Positions 16,873 through 24,378 are shown, counted from the stretch's first letter. The stretch: DNA of 64,000 nt from Weissella soli (GCF_001761545.1 NZ_CP017326.1:1302001-1366000); one strand, 5' to 3'. Notes: generated by a model not told the origin, from the sequence alone. A program made the numbers and translations.

Positions 16873-17322
16873 TTACTCGTTAGTCCCTTCTAATGGTCCT
16901 TCTTGCGTAATCGCTTCTTCTTTAGTTGCTTCGGTGACTCCATGATCATGCTTGACCGGTGAATAGATGGAATAACACTTCATCACTTCATCACCAGCAT
17001 TGATAATATTGTGCCATGTGTTGTCCGGAATAATCACTGCTTCACCAGGATAGATGTCACGATCAACGGTTAATTTTTCCTTATCCGTTCCCATTTGCAC
17101 ATGACCAACTCCCTCAACTAGATAAATGAATTGATCATTACCATGATGGATTTCCATACCAATATCCCCACCATGTGGTGGAATAGCCATTAATGTAACT
17201 TGGAAGTGATTCCCCGTCCAAAAAGTTGTCCGGTAGTTGGTATTTTGCTTCGCAGCTTCACTAAGGTTCACAGCAAATGGACTTGGTCCAAAATCTTTTA
17301 GTTCCAATTTGTTATCAGTCAT
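16873..17322 (-). CDS. Cupin domain protein
   Basis: A 149-residue single-domain cupin. Cupin motif 1 reads GMEIHHGNDQFIYLVEGVG (metal ligands His, His and Glu-equivalent), and motif 2 reads GEAVIIPDNTWHNIINAG (third His). This resembles mannose-6-phosphate isomerase-like or stress-associated cupins, which bind a metal; the reaction is not predictable. ATG 17322 follows a GGGGGA site; a longer TTG reading has no support. The C-terminal tail is acidic. It is a monocistronic gene with an operator-like palindrome on its promoter. Confidence 0.88.
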   Translation of the reverse strand: MTDNKLELKDFGPSPFAVNLSEAAKQNTNYRTTFWTGNHFQVTLMAIPPHGGDIGMEIHHGNDQFIYLVEGVGHVQMGTDKEKLTVDRDIYPGEAVIIPDNTWHNIINAGDEVMKCYSIYSPVKHDHGVTEATKEEAITQEGPLEGTNE

Positions 17323-17345
17323 TGTCTTATTCCCCCTTTTCAACT

Positions 17346-17387
17346 ATTATATTACACGATGACACAAATTTGTAACATGATTACAAA
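17346..17387 (-). promoter_or_regulatory. Cupin gene promoter with overlapping perfect palindrome
   Basis: TTACAA (17370-17375), an 18-bp spacer and TATAAT (17346-17351) on the minus strand. The -35 lies in the perfect inverted repeat TTTGTAA-N5-TTACAAA at 17369-17387, so a repressor bound there would block RNA polymerase. The regulator is unknown. Confidence 0.6.
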
Positions 17388-17540
17388 AACATGTGCATTT
17401 TCGATAAAGTGTTTCCAAGGTACCACCACAAATTGATGTACAGTCATGCAGCTCATCCAAACGTGAGCGCCACCCCAACCGGCCAGCTATCATGAACTGG
17501 ACATCACACGCGTGACAACAGCGTTATCTGAGTAACCAAC

Positions 17541-17571
17541 AAAAATGCCCGTGTTCCTGAACACGGGCATT
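17541..17571 (-). terminator. Terminator downstream of the YagU-like gene
   Basis: AATGCCCGTGTTC and GAACACGGGCATT pair perfectly over 13 bp with a 2-base centre and a following TTTTT on the minus strand. It lies about 100 bp past the stop of the upstream gene. Confidence 0.8.
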
Positions 17572-17671
17572 CCTTGTAAATGATATGCAATCTCTTGCTA
17601 CTGACTAGATGTCTGGCTGTAATCTAAGCTAGCAATCTTTGCTTTAATATAGTACGTATAAACATCTTATC

Positions 17672-18211
17672 TTAAATGTTTTCGAGCTTGCCTGTCTTAT
17701 CCTTAGCAATTAGATAATATACCGTCGCTGCAATTGCCCACGCCCAGACGATATGCCCGAAAAATTCTGAAAAATGCTCATCAAATGGTTGGTTCCAAGG
17801 TGCGGGGATCGTCCCAACAGCTGGCATCAAGATAATATGCCACACAACCCATAGGACAATACCATACAAAGTACCTTGCCACATACCAATTTTAGGCCAG
17901 TACTGAGAAATGAACACATAGACTACTGAAAATGCAATGGCAAAAGAGAAATGTAAGAGCAGAGTGAACCAAAAAACTTTTTGATCCTGTGAATAATAAA
18001 CGAATGATTCCACTAATTTTTTAGGTATTCCCAACTGCATCGCCATGTGTTGTGGTGGATTAATTAGATTTCTGGCAATTGTACGTGGTGGAAAAATACT
18101 TTCCCACCCAATTTTAACCATACCAGAAATCATACCAGCAATTAAACCATACCAAATACTCTTGATACTGATTTCCTTAAAGCTTGCGCCCGGTTTTTTC
18201 AAAGAAAACAT
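17672..18211 (-). CDS. YagU family (DUF1440) membrane protein
   Basis: A 179-residue membrane protein with about four hydrophobic segments (near residues 19-38, 80-102, 110-132, 148-168) and the family-like features GLIAGMISGMVKIGWESIFPPR and MWQGTLYGIVLWVVWHI. E. coli YagU is linked to acid resistance; the same role here is only a guess. The ATG at 18211 follows GAGGAG. It has the best promoter in the region plus a perfect palindrome at the expected transcript start, so expression is probably repressed until a signal arrives. Confidence 0.85.
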   Translation of the reverse strand: MFSLKKPGASFKEISIKSIWYGLIAGMISGMVKIGWESIFPPRTIARNLINPPQHMAMQLGIPKKLVESFVYYSQDQKVFWFTLLLHFSFAIAFSVVYVFISQYWPKIGMWQGTLYGIVLWVVWHIILMPAVGTIPAPWNQPFDEHFSEFFGHIVWAWAIAATVYYLIAKDKTGKLENI

Positions 18212-18229
18212 ACTACTCCTCGTTTCGTA

Positions 18230-18279
18230 AATAAATTAATTTATTCACAAATTTTATTAGATTCACACTCTTTTGTCAA
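18230..18279 (-). promoter_or_regulatory. Promoter of YagU-like gene with 16-bp palindromic operator
   Basis: TTGACA (18274-18279), a 17-bp spacer and TAAAAT (18251-18256) on the minus strand are near consensus. Immediately downstream, AATAAATTAATTTATT (18230-18245) is a perfect 16-bp palindrome covering the start of the transcript, a standard repressor position. Confidence 0.7.
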
Positions 18280-18521
18280 TAGCAGTTTTACAATATTGAT
18301 TTGTATATTATATACCAATTAAACATATCCGATATAGTTTATATAATCTTATTTTTATTAAAAACAAGATGCTCTGTACTCAGTAAATACACTTCAAACT
18401 ATCTTAAATTGTGAAAAAATTCATAAAAACCATAGATTTGCATGTTTTTTAAATCAGCCTGATCTTATAATTAAATTAGCGGGAGTCGTTAAGTCGGCCG
18501 CCTAACAAAAGGAGTTATCTA
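18280..18521. other. AT-rich intergenic region upstream of the YjbR gene
   Basis: Very AT-rich DNA without coding potential. A TATAAT-like -10 near 18466 for the plus-strand YjbR gene is the only signal I can name; its -35 is weak. Confidence 0.4.
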
Positions 18522-18863
18522 ATGCATCGTCAGGAATTAATCGATCTAGTTAAACTAACGACCCATTCATTTGAAGACTACCCGTTTAATACTGCCCATC
18601 GTCAAGATAAAATCATTTGGACGGTGATGAGGCGAGTCACAAATCAAAAAATAATCGCGCTGATCTTTGAGAAGAATGACGCCTTAATGATCGACCTGAA
18701 ACTAACGCCCGACCATGGTGAAATCATGCGTCAGCGCCAGGGCGTCTACCCAGGATACCATATGAATAAAACGCACTGGAATAACATCATTGTGAATGAT
18801 ACAGATCTTTCAAAAACAGAATTAATCAATATGATTAAGGAGTCTGATCGATTAACCTCATGA
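18522..18863 (+). CDS. MmcQ/YjbR family protein
   Basis: A 113-residue protein of the MmcQ/YjbR family, small CyaY-like folds annotated as DNA-binding. Conserved features: the start RQELIDLVKLT, the FxDYPF motif (EDYPFNTAHRQDKIIWTVMRR), DLKLTPDHGEIMRQRQGVYPGYHMNKTHWNNI near residues 66-95, and the C-terminal LINMIKESDRL helix. AAAGGAG precedes the ATG. It is alone on the plus strand and converges with rpmA at a shared terminator. Function in the cell is unclear. Confidence 0.9.
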   Translation: MHRQELIDLVKLTTHSFEDYPFNTAHRQDKIIWTVMRRVTNQKIIALIFEKNDALMIDLKLTPDHGEIMRQRQGVYPGYHMNKTHWNNIIVNDTDLSKTELINMIKESDRLTS

Positions 18864-18887
18864 TTTACTGAGGATCATTGGGTAGAC

Positions 18888-18927
18888 AAAAATCCCCGCT
18901 ATCTCTATGAAATAGCGGGGATTTATT
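18888..18927. terminator. Bidirectional terminator between YjbR gene and rpmA
   Basis: AAATCCCCGCTAT and ATAGCGGGGATTT form a perfect 13-bp stem with A/T runs on both sides. It serves both converging genes. Confidence 0.9.
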
Positions 18928-18945
18928 AATTTATCGTAAATTATA

Positions 18946-19257
18946 TTACTTAGCAATGATTGCCTTGTACTCTTCACGAGAAACAACTGATACTTGGCGC
19001 TTGTCACGACCCATACGGCCGAACTTTACAACACCATCAGTCAATGCGTACAACGTGTCATCGTTTCCACGACCAACGTTTACACCTGGGTAGATGTGAG
19101 TACCACGTTGACGGTAAATGATTGATCCAGCCTTGATATCTTGACCATCAGCACGCTTCGTTCCAAGACGACGTCCTGCTGAGTCACGACCGTTGGCAGA
19201 TGAACCACCACCCTTGTGGTGGGCAAGCATCGTCAAGTTAGTCAAATTCAATTGCAT
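18946..19257 (-). CDS. rpmA: 50S ribosomal protein L27 (with N-terminal extension)
   Basis: A 103-residue L27. The body is typical ([46 protein letters not shown]). As in other Firmicutes there is an N-terminal extension, here [11 protein letters not shown], before the mature-type sequence AHHKGGG; elsewhere it is cut off by the protease Prp at a F-A bond (here it would be L-A). GGAGG 8 bases upstream fixes the start. Unlike the usual rplU-prp-rpmA order, rpmA follows rplU by 26 bp with no prp gene between. Confidence 0.95.
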   Translation of the reverse strand: MQLNLTNLTMLAHHKGGGSSANGRDSAGRRLGTKRADGQDIKAGSIIYRQRGTHIYPGVNVGRGNDDTLYALTDGVVKFGRMGRDKRQVSVVSREEYKAIIAK

Positions 19258-19283
19258 GATTTTATCCTCCTATATTCGATGTC

Positions 19284-19586
19284 TTAGGCAATCGTGTCAA
19301 TGACAACCTTAGTATAAGGTTGACGGTGACCTTGCTTACTGTGTGAATGCTTCTTGGCCTTGTACTTGAAGGTAACAACCTTCTTTTCCTTACCTTGCTT
19401 TTCAACAGTAGCTGTAACTGATGCACCTTCAACGTAAGGGGCTCCGATTGTGCCGTCGATGTAAACGACCTTATCGAAAGTAACCTTTTCGCCTTCAGCG
19501 GCATCTAACTTTTCGACGTAAACTACGTCGCCAGCGGCAACTTTATATTGCTTACCGCCGTTCTCAATGATTGCATATGCTGCCAT
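19284..19586 (-). CDS. rplU: 50S ribosomal protein L21
   Basis: A 100-residue L21 of normal length: [15 protein letters not shown] at the N terminus, VVYIDG, and the C-terminal [23 protein letters not shown] region that binds 23S rRNA. It is the first gene of the rplU-rpmA operon, preceded by a good promoter and a structured leader. The ribosome site AGGAGG is 10 bases upstream of the ATG. Confidence 0.97.
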   Translation of the reverse strand: MAAYAIIENGGKQYKVAAGDVVYVEKLDAAEGEKVTFDKVVYIDGTIGAPYVEGASVTATVEKQGKEKKVVTFKYKAKKHSHSKQGHRQPYTKVVIDTIA

Positions 19587-19594
19587 GAGTCTGT

Positions 19595-19705
19595 AGACCT
19601 CCTAATAAAATGTATGAAACTTAGACTCACCTCACCCGCGGGCCATGCCACTTAATACAGGATTCGAGTGGTTGCAGTTTGCGGGGTTTCCACAAACACA
19701 ACAAA
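19595..19705 (-). ncRNA. L21 leader (autoregulatory mRNA leader of rplU)
   Basis: The ~110-nt leader of rplU can form GTTTGTGG/CCCGCAAAC and CCACT/AGTGG hairpins, and it has a GCCCGCGGGTGAGGTGAGTCT segment upstream of the AGGAGG. Position and features fit the L21 leader of low-GC Gram-positives, through which L21 is thought to control its own operon. I judged this by eye without a covariance model. Confidence 0.6.
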
Positions 19706-19708
19706 GCT

Positions 19709-19737
19709 ATTATATTACTATTACCCTGATATATCAA
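19709..19737 (-). promoter_or_regulatory. rplU-rpmA promoter
   Basis: TTGATA (19732-19737), a 17-bp spacer and TATAAT (19709-19714) on the minus strand. Confidence 0.75.
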
Positions 19738-19746
19738 CCTTTTAAG

Positions 19747-20313
19747 TTACATAATTGTATAATTAACTAAGTAATCAAAATAAATGAGTTGATCAGTGAT
19801 ATCGATCAACAATCCTTCGCGTTTGTATAATACCAAACGCCAATCACTCACCTTATTATTATGCTTTTCGTCAATAAATTGATTCAATGTACCATCATGA
19901 TTCAATAAAATATAGCCGGCAAATTCATCCAAGACTGCCGGTAACTCATCAGTTAGACGCTCAATACTTGGTGTCGGACCATCTGATGTAAACAACGCAA
20001 TCGCAAACAAACCCAATTCAGGTCGGGTATTATTAAAATACCATTTAAAAACCATCAGATCACTCATCGTTAGCCCAATGTTCATTAAGTAATCGACACT
20101 CAACCGAAAATGAATCGGTGGCTCATTTTTTGGTAATGCAGGGACATGAAACTTTTCGGCATAGTATTCCGCAAACGATTGCCATTGTAAAGGTGTCGGT
20201 TGCGTTTGCCCAGTCTCAAAGGCATGTAGTTCATCTGTCGTCATTTTCAGGTCTGCCGCAACTGCTTGCGGATGTAACTGAAAGAAATTTCGTATCATCG
20301 CTAAATTATTCAT
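19747..20313 (-). CDS. Helix-turn-helix (XRE-like) domain protein
   Basis: A 188-residue protein. Residues ~1-50 look like a short XRE-type HTH (IRNFFQLHPQAVAADLKMTTDELHAFETG). The rest (~60-188) is a globular domain I do not recognise, with FRLSVDYLMNIGLTMSDLMVFKWYF and a C-terminal acidic/aromatic stretch. No membrane segment. It lies alone between the L21 promoter and the divergent tRNA-Arg; no palindrome that would obviously be its operator is visible. A regulator is the likely role, with its target unknown. Confidence 0.7.
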   Translation of the reverse strand: MNNLAMIRNFFQLHPQAVAADLKMTTDELHAFETGQTQPTPLQWQSFAEYYAEKFHVPALPKNEPPIHFRLSVDYLMNIGLTMSDLMVFKWYFNNTRPELGLFAIALFTSDGPTPSIERLTDELPAVLDEFAGYILLNHDGTLNQFIDEKHNNKVSDWRLVLYKREGLLIDITDQLIYFDYLVNYTIM

Positions 20314-20334
20314 AACATTATTATATTACAACTG

Positions 20335-20362
20335 TTGTGGTGTTTCATTTTTTTGATACAAT
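20335..20362 (+). promoter_or_regulatory. tRNA-Arg promoter
   Basis: TTGTGG (20335-20340), a 16-bp spacer and TACAAT (20357-20362), with the tRNA beginning 17 bp later. Confidence 0.5.
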
Positions 20363-20379
20363 AGATAAGGTTAGATTTT

Positions 20380-20451
20380 GCCCCTGTAGCATAATGGATA
20401 GTGCAAAGGAGTTCTAACCCTGGGATGGGGGTTCAATTCCCTCCAGGGGCA
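20380..20451 (+). tRNA. tRNA-Arg (TCT), anticodon stem mismatched
   Basis: A 72-nt cloverleaf. The acceptor stem GCCCCTG/CAGGGGC is perfect, the D-stem is GCAT/GTGC, and the T-arm is GGGGG-TTCAATT-CCCTC with one G-T pair; the discriminator is A. The anticodon arm reads AAGGA-GTTCTAA-CCCTG, giving anticodon TCT. Only three of its five stem pairs form (A-C at 31-39, A-G at 27-43), and position 32 is G. It has its own promoter and terminator. It may be a diverged functional tRNA or a decaying one. Confidence 0.75.
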
Positions 20452-20487
20452 TTCGCAAGGAATTTGTAGCAAAAATTCCACCAAAAT

Positions 20488-20520
20488 AAAAGGCCATACC
20501 GCATGTTGGTATGGCCTTTT
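20488..20520. terminator. Bidirectional terminator (tRNA-Arg / SDR)
   Basis: AAAAGGCCATACC and GGTATGGCCTTTT form a perfect 13-bp stem with an A-rich 5' flank and T-run, so it can stop transcription from both sides. Confidence 0.88.
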
Positions 20521-20603
20521 TATTCTTCAGGTAGTCATCTATTGGCAATATAATGATTCCTACGTGGATCAATACCATTAAATTTCGCTCATTAAACATC
20601 ATT

Positions 20604-21341
20604 TTATTTAATTGTCCAACCACCATCAATTGTGAACACCTGTCCCTGAACATAACGGCTTGCCGCACTGGTCAAATATAGGGTTAAATCAGCTACTTCT
20701 GTGGCTTGAGCCCACCGTTTGACAGGTGTTGCTTGGGCAACTTGCTTAGCCATGGCACCATCCCCAGCAAAATCAGCTGCATTCATCGGCGTGTCAATCG
20801 CGCCAGGTGCAATGGCATTAATATGAATACCAAAAGCGGCATAATCCAAGGCTAACTGCTTCATCCAACCAACCAAGGCATGTTTTGAAGTTGTGTAGGC
20901 ACTACCACCACCGCCAGCAATTTGACCAGCAATAGATGCCATATACACAATCTCACCAGCGCGTCGTTCAACCATTTCAGGCAATATTGCCAGTGTTAAT
21001 TGAACGGCCGCATAGACATTCACCTGCATGAAATGTTGTATCTCATGCAGATTAGTCGCTAAGGCTGGTCGAAAGGTATCCAAAATCCCCGCTGTACTCA
21101 AGAAGATATCGATTGTATCCAGGATTGGTCGCTGTGCTTCAATCCAATTTTGCAAACCTAATTCATCACCTAAATCCAGCTGCCAGGTGTGCAACCGATC
21201 ATGCTGAACCAGAATTGGTTGTACATCGAGTGCAATGACCTCGGCGCCCGCGTTTAGATAGGTTTCCATTTGTGCAAGCCCAATTCCTGATGCCGCCCCA
21301 GTAATTAAAACCGTTTGTCCTTGATAGTTTTGATCAATCAT
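20604..21341 (-). CDS. Short-chain dehydrogenase/reductase (FabG-like)
   Basis: A 245-residue classical SDR. It has the cofactor motif TGAASGIG near residue 14, a DV-type acidic residue after beta-2 (VIALDVQ, suggesting NAD), catalytic Tyr and Lys in YTTSK, a serine in ASIAG, and the family C terminus GQVFTIDGGW. The usual NNAG motif is STAG here, a tolerated variant. Substrate unknown; 3-oxoacyl-ACP reductase or an acetoin-type dehydrogenase are alternatives. It begins 1 bp after queT, so it is expressed under the preQ1 riboswitch, though a link to queuosine is not evident. Confidence 0.85.
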   Translation of the reverse strand: MIDQNYQGQTVLITGAASGIGLAQMETYLNAGAEVIALDVQPILVQHDRLHTWQLDLGDELGLQNWIEAQRPILDTIDIFLSTAGILDTFRPALATNLHEIQHFMQVNVYAAVQLTLAILPEMVERRAGEIVYMASIAGQIAGGGGSAYTTSKHALVGWMKQLALDYAAFGIHINAIAPGAIDTPMNAADFAGDGAMAKQVAQATPVKRWAQATEVADLTLYLTSAASRYVQGQVFTIDGGWTIK

Positions 21342-21342
21342 T

Positions 21343-21894
21343 TTATTTACTCAAATCAATTGTTTTGTTCAAAATATAAATAATCACCCCGCCGACAATC
21401 AACGAGAATAATTCACCAGGAACCACACTGATATAGTATGCCAACCATTGTGCGAAGATGCCACCATGTGAGCCAGAAGAAAATGCACCGCTTGCGCCAA
21501 TGTTAAAGGCGAAGACAAATTCACCAGCTAAGATAGCCATCCCAATTGTCGCCACAACAACCGTACTAGTAATAATCTTGGCCAACGCATTCTTCATATT
21601 GCGGGTCAAAAAGTATGTGATGGTGGTCATGATGACCGTTCCTAATGTACCAAACACCCAATCGATCCAGCCAAGCGGTGACACTAAATTAGCCAATAGT
21701 ACACCCAACCCCAATGCGACAATGTAACGCTTATTCCAGGCTGCCAAATGGTTTAAACCTTCCGACAAACGTAATTGAACCGGACCAAAACTGAACGGCG
21801 CGATCATCAAAGTGATTGCCGCATACAAAGCTGCCACAACTGCAACCAACGCAACGTTACGTCCTTGACCAGTTGTCTTTTTTTCATTTACCAT
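21343..21894 (-). CDS. queT: QueT family queuosine-precursor transporter (ECF S component-like)
   Basis: A 183-residue hydrophobic protein with about five to six membrane helices. The early motif PFSFGPVQLRLSEGLNHLA is characteristic of the QueT (DUF988) family, substrate-binding components of ECF transporters that import a queuosine precursor. The riboswitch directly upstream supports this strongly. No ECF ATPase genes are in the window; group II S components use a shared module encoded elsewhere. Confidence 0.92.
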   Translation of the reverse strand: MVNEKKTTGQGRNVALVAVVAALYAAITLMIAPFSFGPVQLRLSEGLNHLAAWNKRYIVALGLGVLLANLVSPLGWIDWVFGTLGTVIMTTITYFLTRNMKNALAKIITSTVVVATIGMAILAGEFVFAFNIGASGAFSSGSHGGIFAQWLAYYISVVPGELFSLIVGGVIIYILNKTIDLSK

Positions 21895-21904
21895 ATCTTT
21901 TTAC

Positions 21905-21942
21905 GCTCCTAGTTTTTTTGAGTGGGATGGTTACGAACCACT
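21905..21942 (-). promoter_or_regulatory. PreQ1-I riboswitch upstream of queT
   Basis: On the minus strand: stem AGTGG (21938-21942) / CCACT (21921-21925) with a 12-base loop TTCGTAACCATC, followed by the A-rich tail CAAAAAAACTAGGAG. This is the small H-type pseudoknot aptamer of preQ1-I. The tail contains the AGGAG ribosome site of queT, so ligand binding should block translation. The promoter TTGCCG-N17-TAGTAT lies just upstream. Confidence 0.88.
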
Positions 21943-21957
21943 GCCTTTCATACTATC

Positions 21958-21996
21958 AAAAAAAGGAAGTACCGGCAACCAAAGCTGATACTCCCT
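21958..21996 (-). terminator. Terminator of the 22.0-24.4 kb unknown operon
   Basis: GGGAGTATC pairs with GGTACTTCC and is followed by T7 on the minus strand, a few bases after the last stop. Confidence 0.8.
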
Positions 21997-21999
21997 CAT

Positions 22000-22500
22000 T
22001 TAAACGGTTTTCAAAAGGCGCCGAATCGCTTCATCTAGAGTTGCTGGGCTAATCTTCAATTCGTTCAGCCCTAACTTTAAATATGAACGCCAAGCATGCG
22101 AAAAATCAGCATGTCGCTTTTGATGATAACTATTGAGCAACATCGTTTCGATACCAATAAACTGATGGTTTAATCTCATTTGTGGAAAACGCGCAAATAC
22201 TGCTAAATCAGCTTCTTCCAGATTGATCAAATGCGTCCATTGTTGTTTTAAACTAATCAACAACATTTGAACGACACCGCGGGCATAAAGGGTGACTAAC
22301 GCCTCATCGTCATCGGTGGGACCAGGCACGTTCAGATTCACTGAATTTGTCGCCACCAGCAACTGGTTTAATGTCACACTCATATTAAGATAATCATTTA
22401 GCAAAATATCTTTGGGGGCGATAGGTGTCGCCCATTCGGCCGCGACCTCGCGATACATATCCCGGGCAGCCCGCAAGTAGAAAGGAAAATCAAGCTCCAT
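22000..22500 (-). CDS. Unknown protein C of a three-gene operon (166 aa)
   Basis: I do not recognise this 166-residue protein. It appears all-helical and soluble (FYLRAARDMYREVAAEW, LVTLYARGVVQMLLISLKQQW, FIGIETMLLNSYHQKRHADF), with no signal peptide or membrane segment. It starts at the TAATG junction with the preceding gene, so it is translationally coupled to it. It is the last gene of the operon, just before a terminator. It could be a helical subunit or chaperone of the two larger partners; this is inference from coupling only. Confidence 0.75.
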   Translation of the reverse strand: MELDFPFYLRAARDMYREVAAEWATPIAPKDILLNDYLNMSVTLNQLLVATNSVNLNVPGPTDDDEALVTLYARGVVQMLLISLKQQWTHLINLEEADLAVFARFPQMRLNHQFIGIETMLLNSYHQKRHADFSHAWRSYLKLGLNELKISPATLDEAIRRLLKTV

Positions 22501-23492
22501 TAGTACATCTCCCGCGGTAACAACAATTCAACCTTGACACCCGTGGCCTCAGTACGTTTGCGTACCCCAACTTTAAAAACTGATTCACGGGAGGCAACTT
22601 CAATCGTTTTACGTTCTCGTAGATACCACACACCAATGAATTCGTAATCAAGCAAGACATCAAGTAATGACACAGCATCCGTGCCATCAACTACTTGGAA
22701 ATGCCATTCCTGGCCACCAATGGCCGCTAAATTACGCTCATAAAAGACCCGCAGCTCAACGCCATGATCCAAAACCATACCCGCGCCATTATGAATACCC
22801 TGGAGAAAATAATGAGACTCGGCTGAAAGGATAAATAAGCGATCAATCATGCCAGCCGGCATCTCACTTTGCACCATTGGATAGAGAAAACTATCCTTGG
22901 TTTCGAGGATATTGTAATCTACATCGTATCCAAATGTACGTTCCATATAGCGTCCAAATTCTAGTAGTAAATTAGCCAAGGGACGAATGATGTTAGCAGC
23001 CGCATGCGTGCGATAATTAGCTACTAACAGGTTAGTAATCGCATGAGAATTAAAGAATAGCCCCTTACGCTCTAATGACCAGTAGAATAATTTTTCGCCG
23101 GTACCCATTTCAGTGAAGTAGGCACCACCATGCACATTGTCGTCATTCAAAACGAACTGGAAAACACCTGGTACCGTTAACCCCTCGATCACCAAAGTTA
23201 ATTCTTCACGATCTTCCGGCGTTAAAATATCAAAGTTATCAATGCCGGCAAATGTCAAAAAACGATGCATAGCCATCATATACCAATCAACTTGCTTAAA
23301 TTGACGTGGCACGACTACCCATTCCGTTGCTAATTCTGATGTCACAAGTGCACTGGCAACATCATGAACGATAATGGGGTCGCTGGTTTCTGACAACAAG
23401 CGAATTTTACCCAATTGGGCTTCGATACTGTGTACATCAGCTGTAAGTAAATCCACATAAGCAGATACATGATTTTGTACGTGATCAGACAT
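22500..23492 (-). CDS. Unknown protein B of a three-gene operon (330 aa)
   Basis: I do not recognise this 330-residue protein. It is soluble and acidic, with a helical first part (VSAYVDLLTADVHSIEAQL), a middle section with conserved-looking aromatic stretches (DWYMMAMHRFLTFAG, EKLFYWSLERKGLFF), and a C-terminal beta-rich part (DYEFIGVWYLRERKTIEVASR). No nucleotide-binding or catalytic signature is evident. ATG 23492 is chosen: GGAGG lies 8 bases upstream, and the ATG overlaps the stop of gene A by 8 bp (ATGTCTGA). Confidence 0.75.
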   Translation of the reverse strand: MSDHVQNHVSAYVDLLTADVHSIEAQLGKIRLLSETSDPIIVHDVASALVTSELATEWVVVPRQFKQVDWYMMAMHRFLTFAGIDNFDILTPEDREELTLVIEGLTVPGVFQFVLNDDNVHGGAYFTEMGTGEKLFYWSLERKGLFFNSHAITNLLVANYRTHAAANIIRPLANLLLEFGRYMERTFGYDVDYNILETKDSFLYPMVQSEMPAGMIDRLFILSAESHYFLQGIHNGAGMVLDHGVELRVFYERNLAAIGGQEWHFQVVDGTDAVSLLDVLLDYEFIGVWYLRERKTIEVASRESVFKVGVRKRTEATGVKVELLLPREMY

Positions 23493-24378
23493 GTAATAAT
23501 CCTCCCTCAGCACCTAATTCCTTTTCAGGTAATTGACTAACATAGTCCTTATATAGATTCTTAACCGCATGCTCAAAGTCAGCAAAACTACCAAATGTTT
23601 CGTTAATGGCGCGTTGCTCATACAGCAACACCGTATCCTCTTTTGAGTAGTACAGAATCAAGTTGTTATTTTCAGCAATTAATTCTGGTACTTGTGACGC
23701 CTTTTCATCAAGCGCATCTAACTGTGATAACCGGGCCTCAACTTGGGTACGCCGATCCTTGGTCTCTTGTGATTGGAATAACCCACGTTTATCGTCAAGT
23801 TGTTGATACTCAGATTGCAAAATGCGGCGTTCTTCATCACGCGCCACCTGCTCATCCAGCAATTTATGCAACCCTTCGTTGGTCCGCGTCGCATCTTCAA
23901 TCACATCACTATGGTAGCGCCGATTAACCGCTGCCAAGGCCACTGACTTAGCCAACATGTCATATTCTTCATCGCCAAAGATGAAATTGACCGTCAACGG
24001 ATCCAAAATACCAAAGCGCCGGCGATCCCACCAATTACCAAATTGCAATTGATAAACCCCTAGTTCATCTTCTTCATAATAAAAGAACGGGAATTTTTCT
24101 TGGAGGTATTCAATTAAGTGCTTAGCCAGGTGGTGCGATAATTCATCCTGAATATCACTAACTAGACGTGACTCAGTCTGGTTATCAACTGCCTCGGTCG
24201 CACCTTCAATTAATGCTGCATACTTTTTTGTATTCAACAATTTATAAACTAATCGATCATTATCTTCCGCCACAGCTTGTTGCACATCACTCAAAAATTG
24301 CATTTTGGCACGTAATTTTTCAGTAATGGTGACCAAGTTATCAGGAATTTCCGTTTTTAGATATGGTGTCTGTTCCAT
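23485..24378 (-). CDS. Unknown protein A of a three-gene operon (297 aa)
   Basis: I do not recognise this 297-residue protein. Residues ~1-130 look globular (QEKFPFFYYEEDELGVYQLQFGNW). A charged heptad-rich segment at about 165-235 (HKLLDEQVARDEERRIL, KDRRTQVEARLSQLDALDEK) is a likely coiled coil, followed by a C-terminal domain (NNNLILYYSKEDTVLL). No Walker or membrane motif. GGAGG precedes the ATG. It is the first gene of the operon, facing away from the glnA terminator. Confidence 0.75.
   Translation of the reverse strand: MEQTPYLKTEIPDNLVTITEKLRAKMQFLSDVQQAVAEDNDRLVYKLLNTKKYAALIEGATEAVDNQTESRLVSDIQDELSHHLAKHLIEYLQEKFPFFYYEEDELGVYQLQFGNWWDRRRFGILDPLTVNFIFGDEEYDMLAKSVALAAVNRRYHSDVIEDATRTNEGLHKLLDEQVARDEERRILQSEYQQLDDKRGLFQSQETKDRRTQVEARLSQLDALDEKASQVPELIAENNNLILYYSKEDTVLLYEQRAINETFGSFADFEHAVKNLYKDYVSQLPEKELGAEGGLLHV

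Larger units (their letters stand above)
17323..17671. other. Intergenic region between the cupin and YagU-like genes
   Basis: Besides the cupin promoter/palindrome (17346-17387) and the hairpin at 17541-17571, I see no coding potential and no further structure here. Confidence 0.5.
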
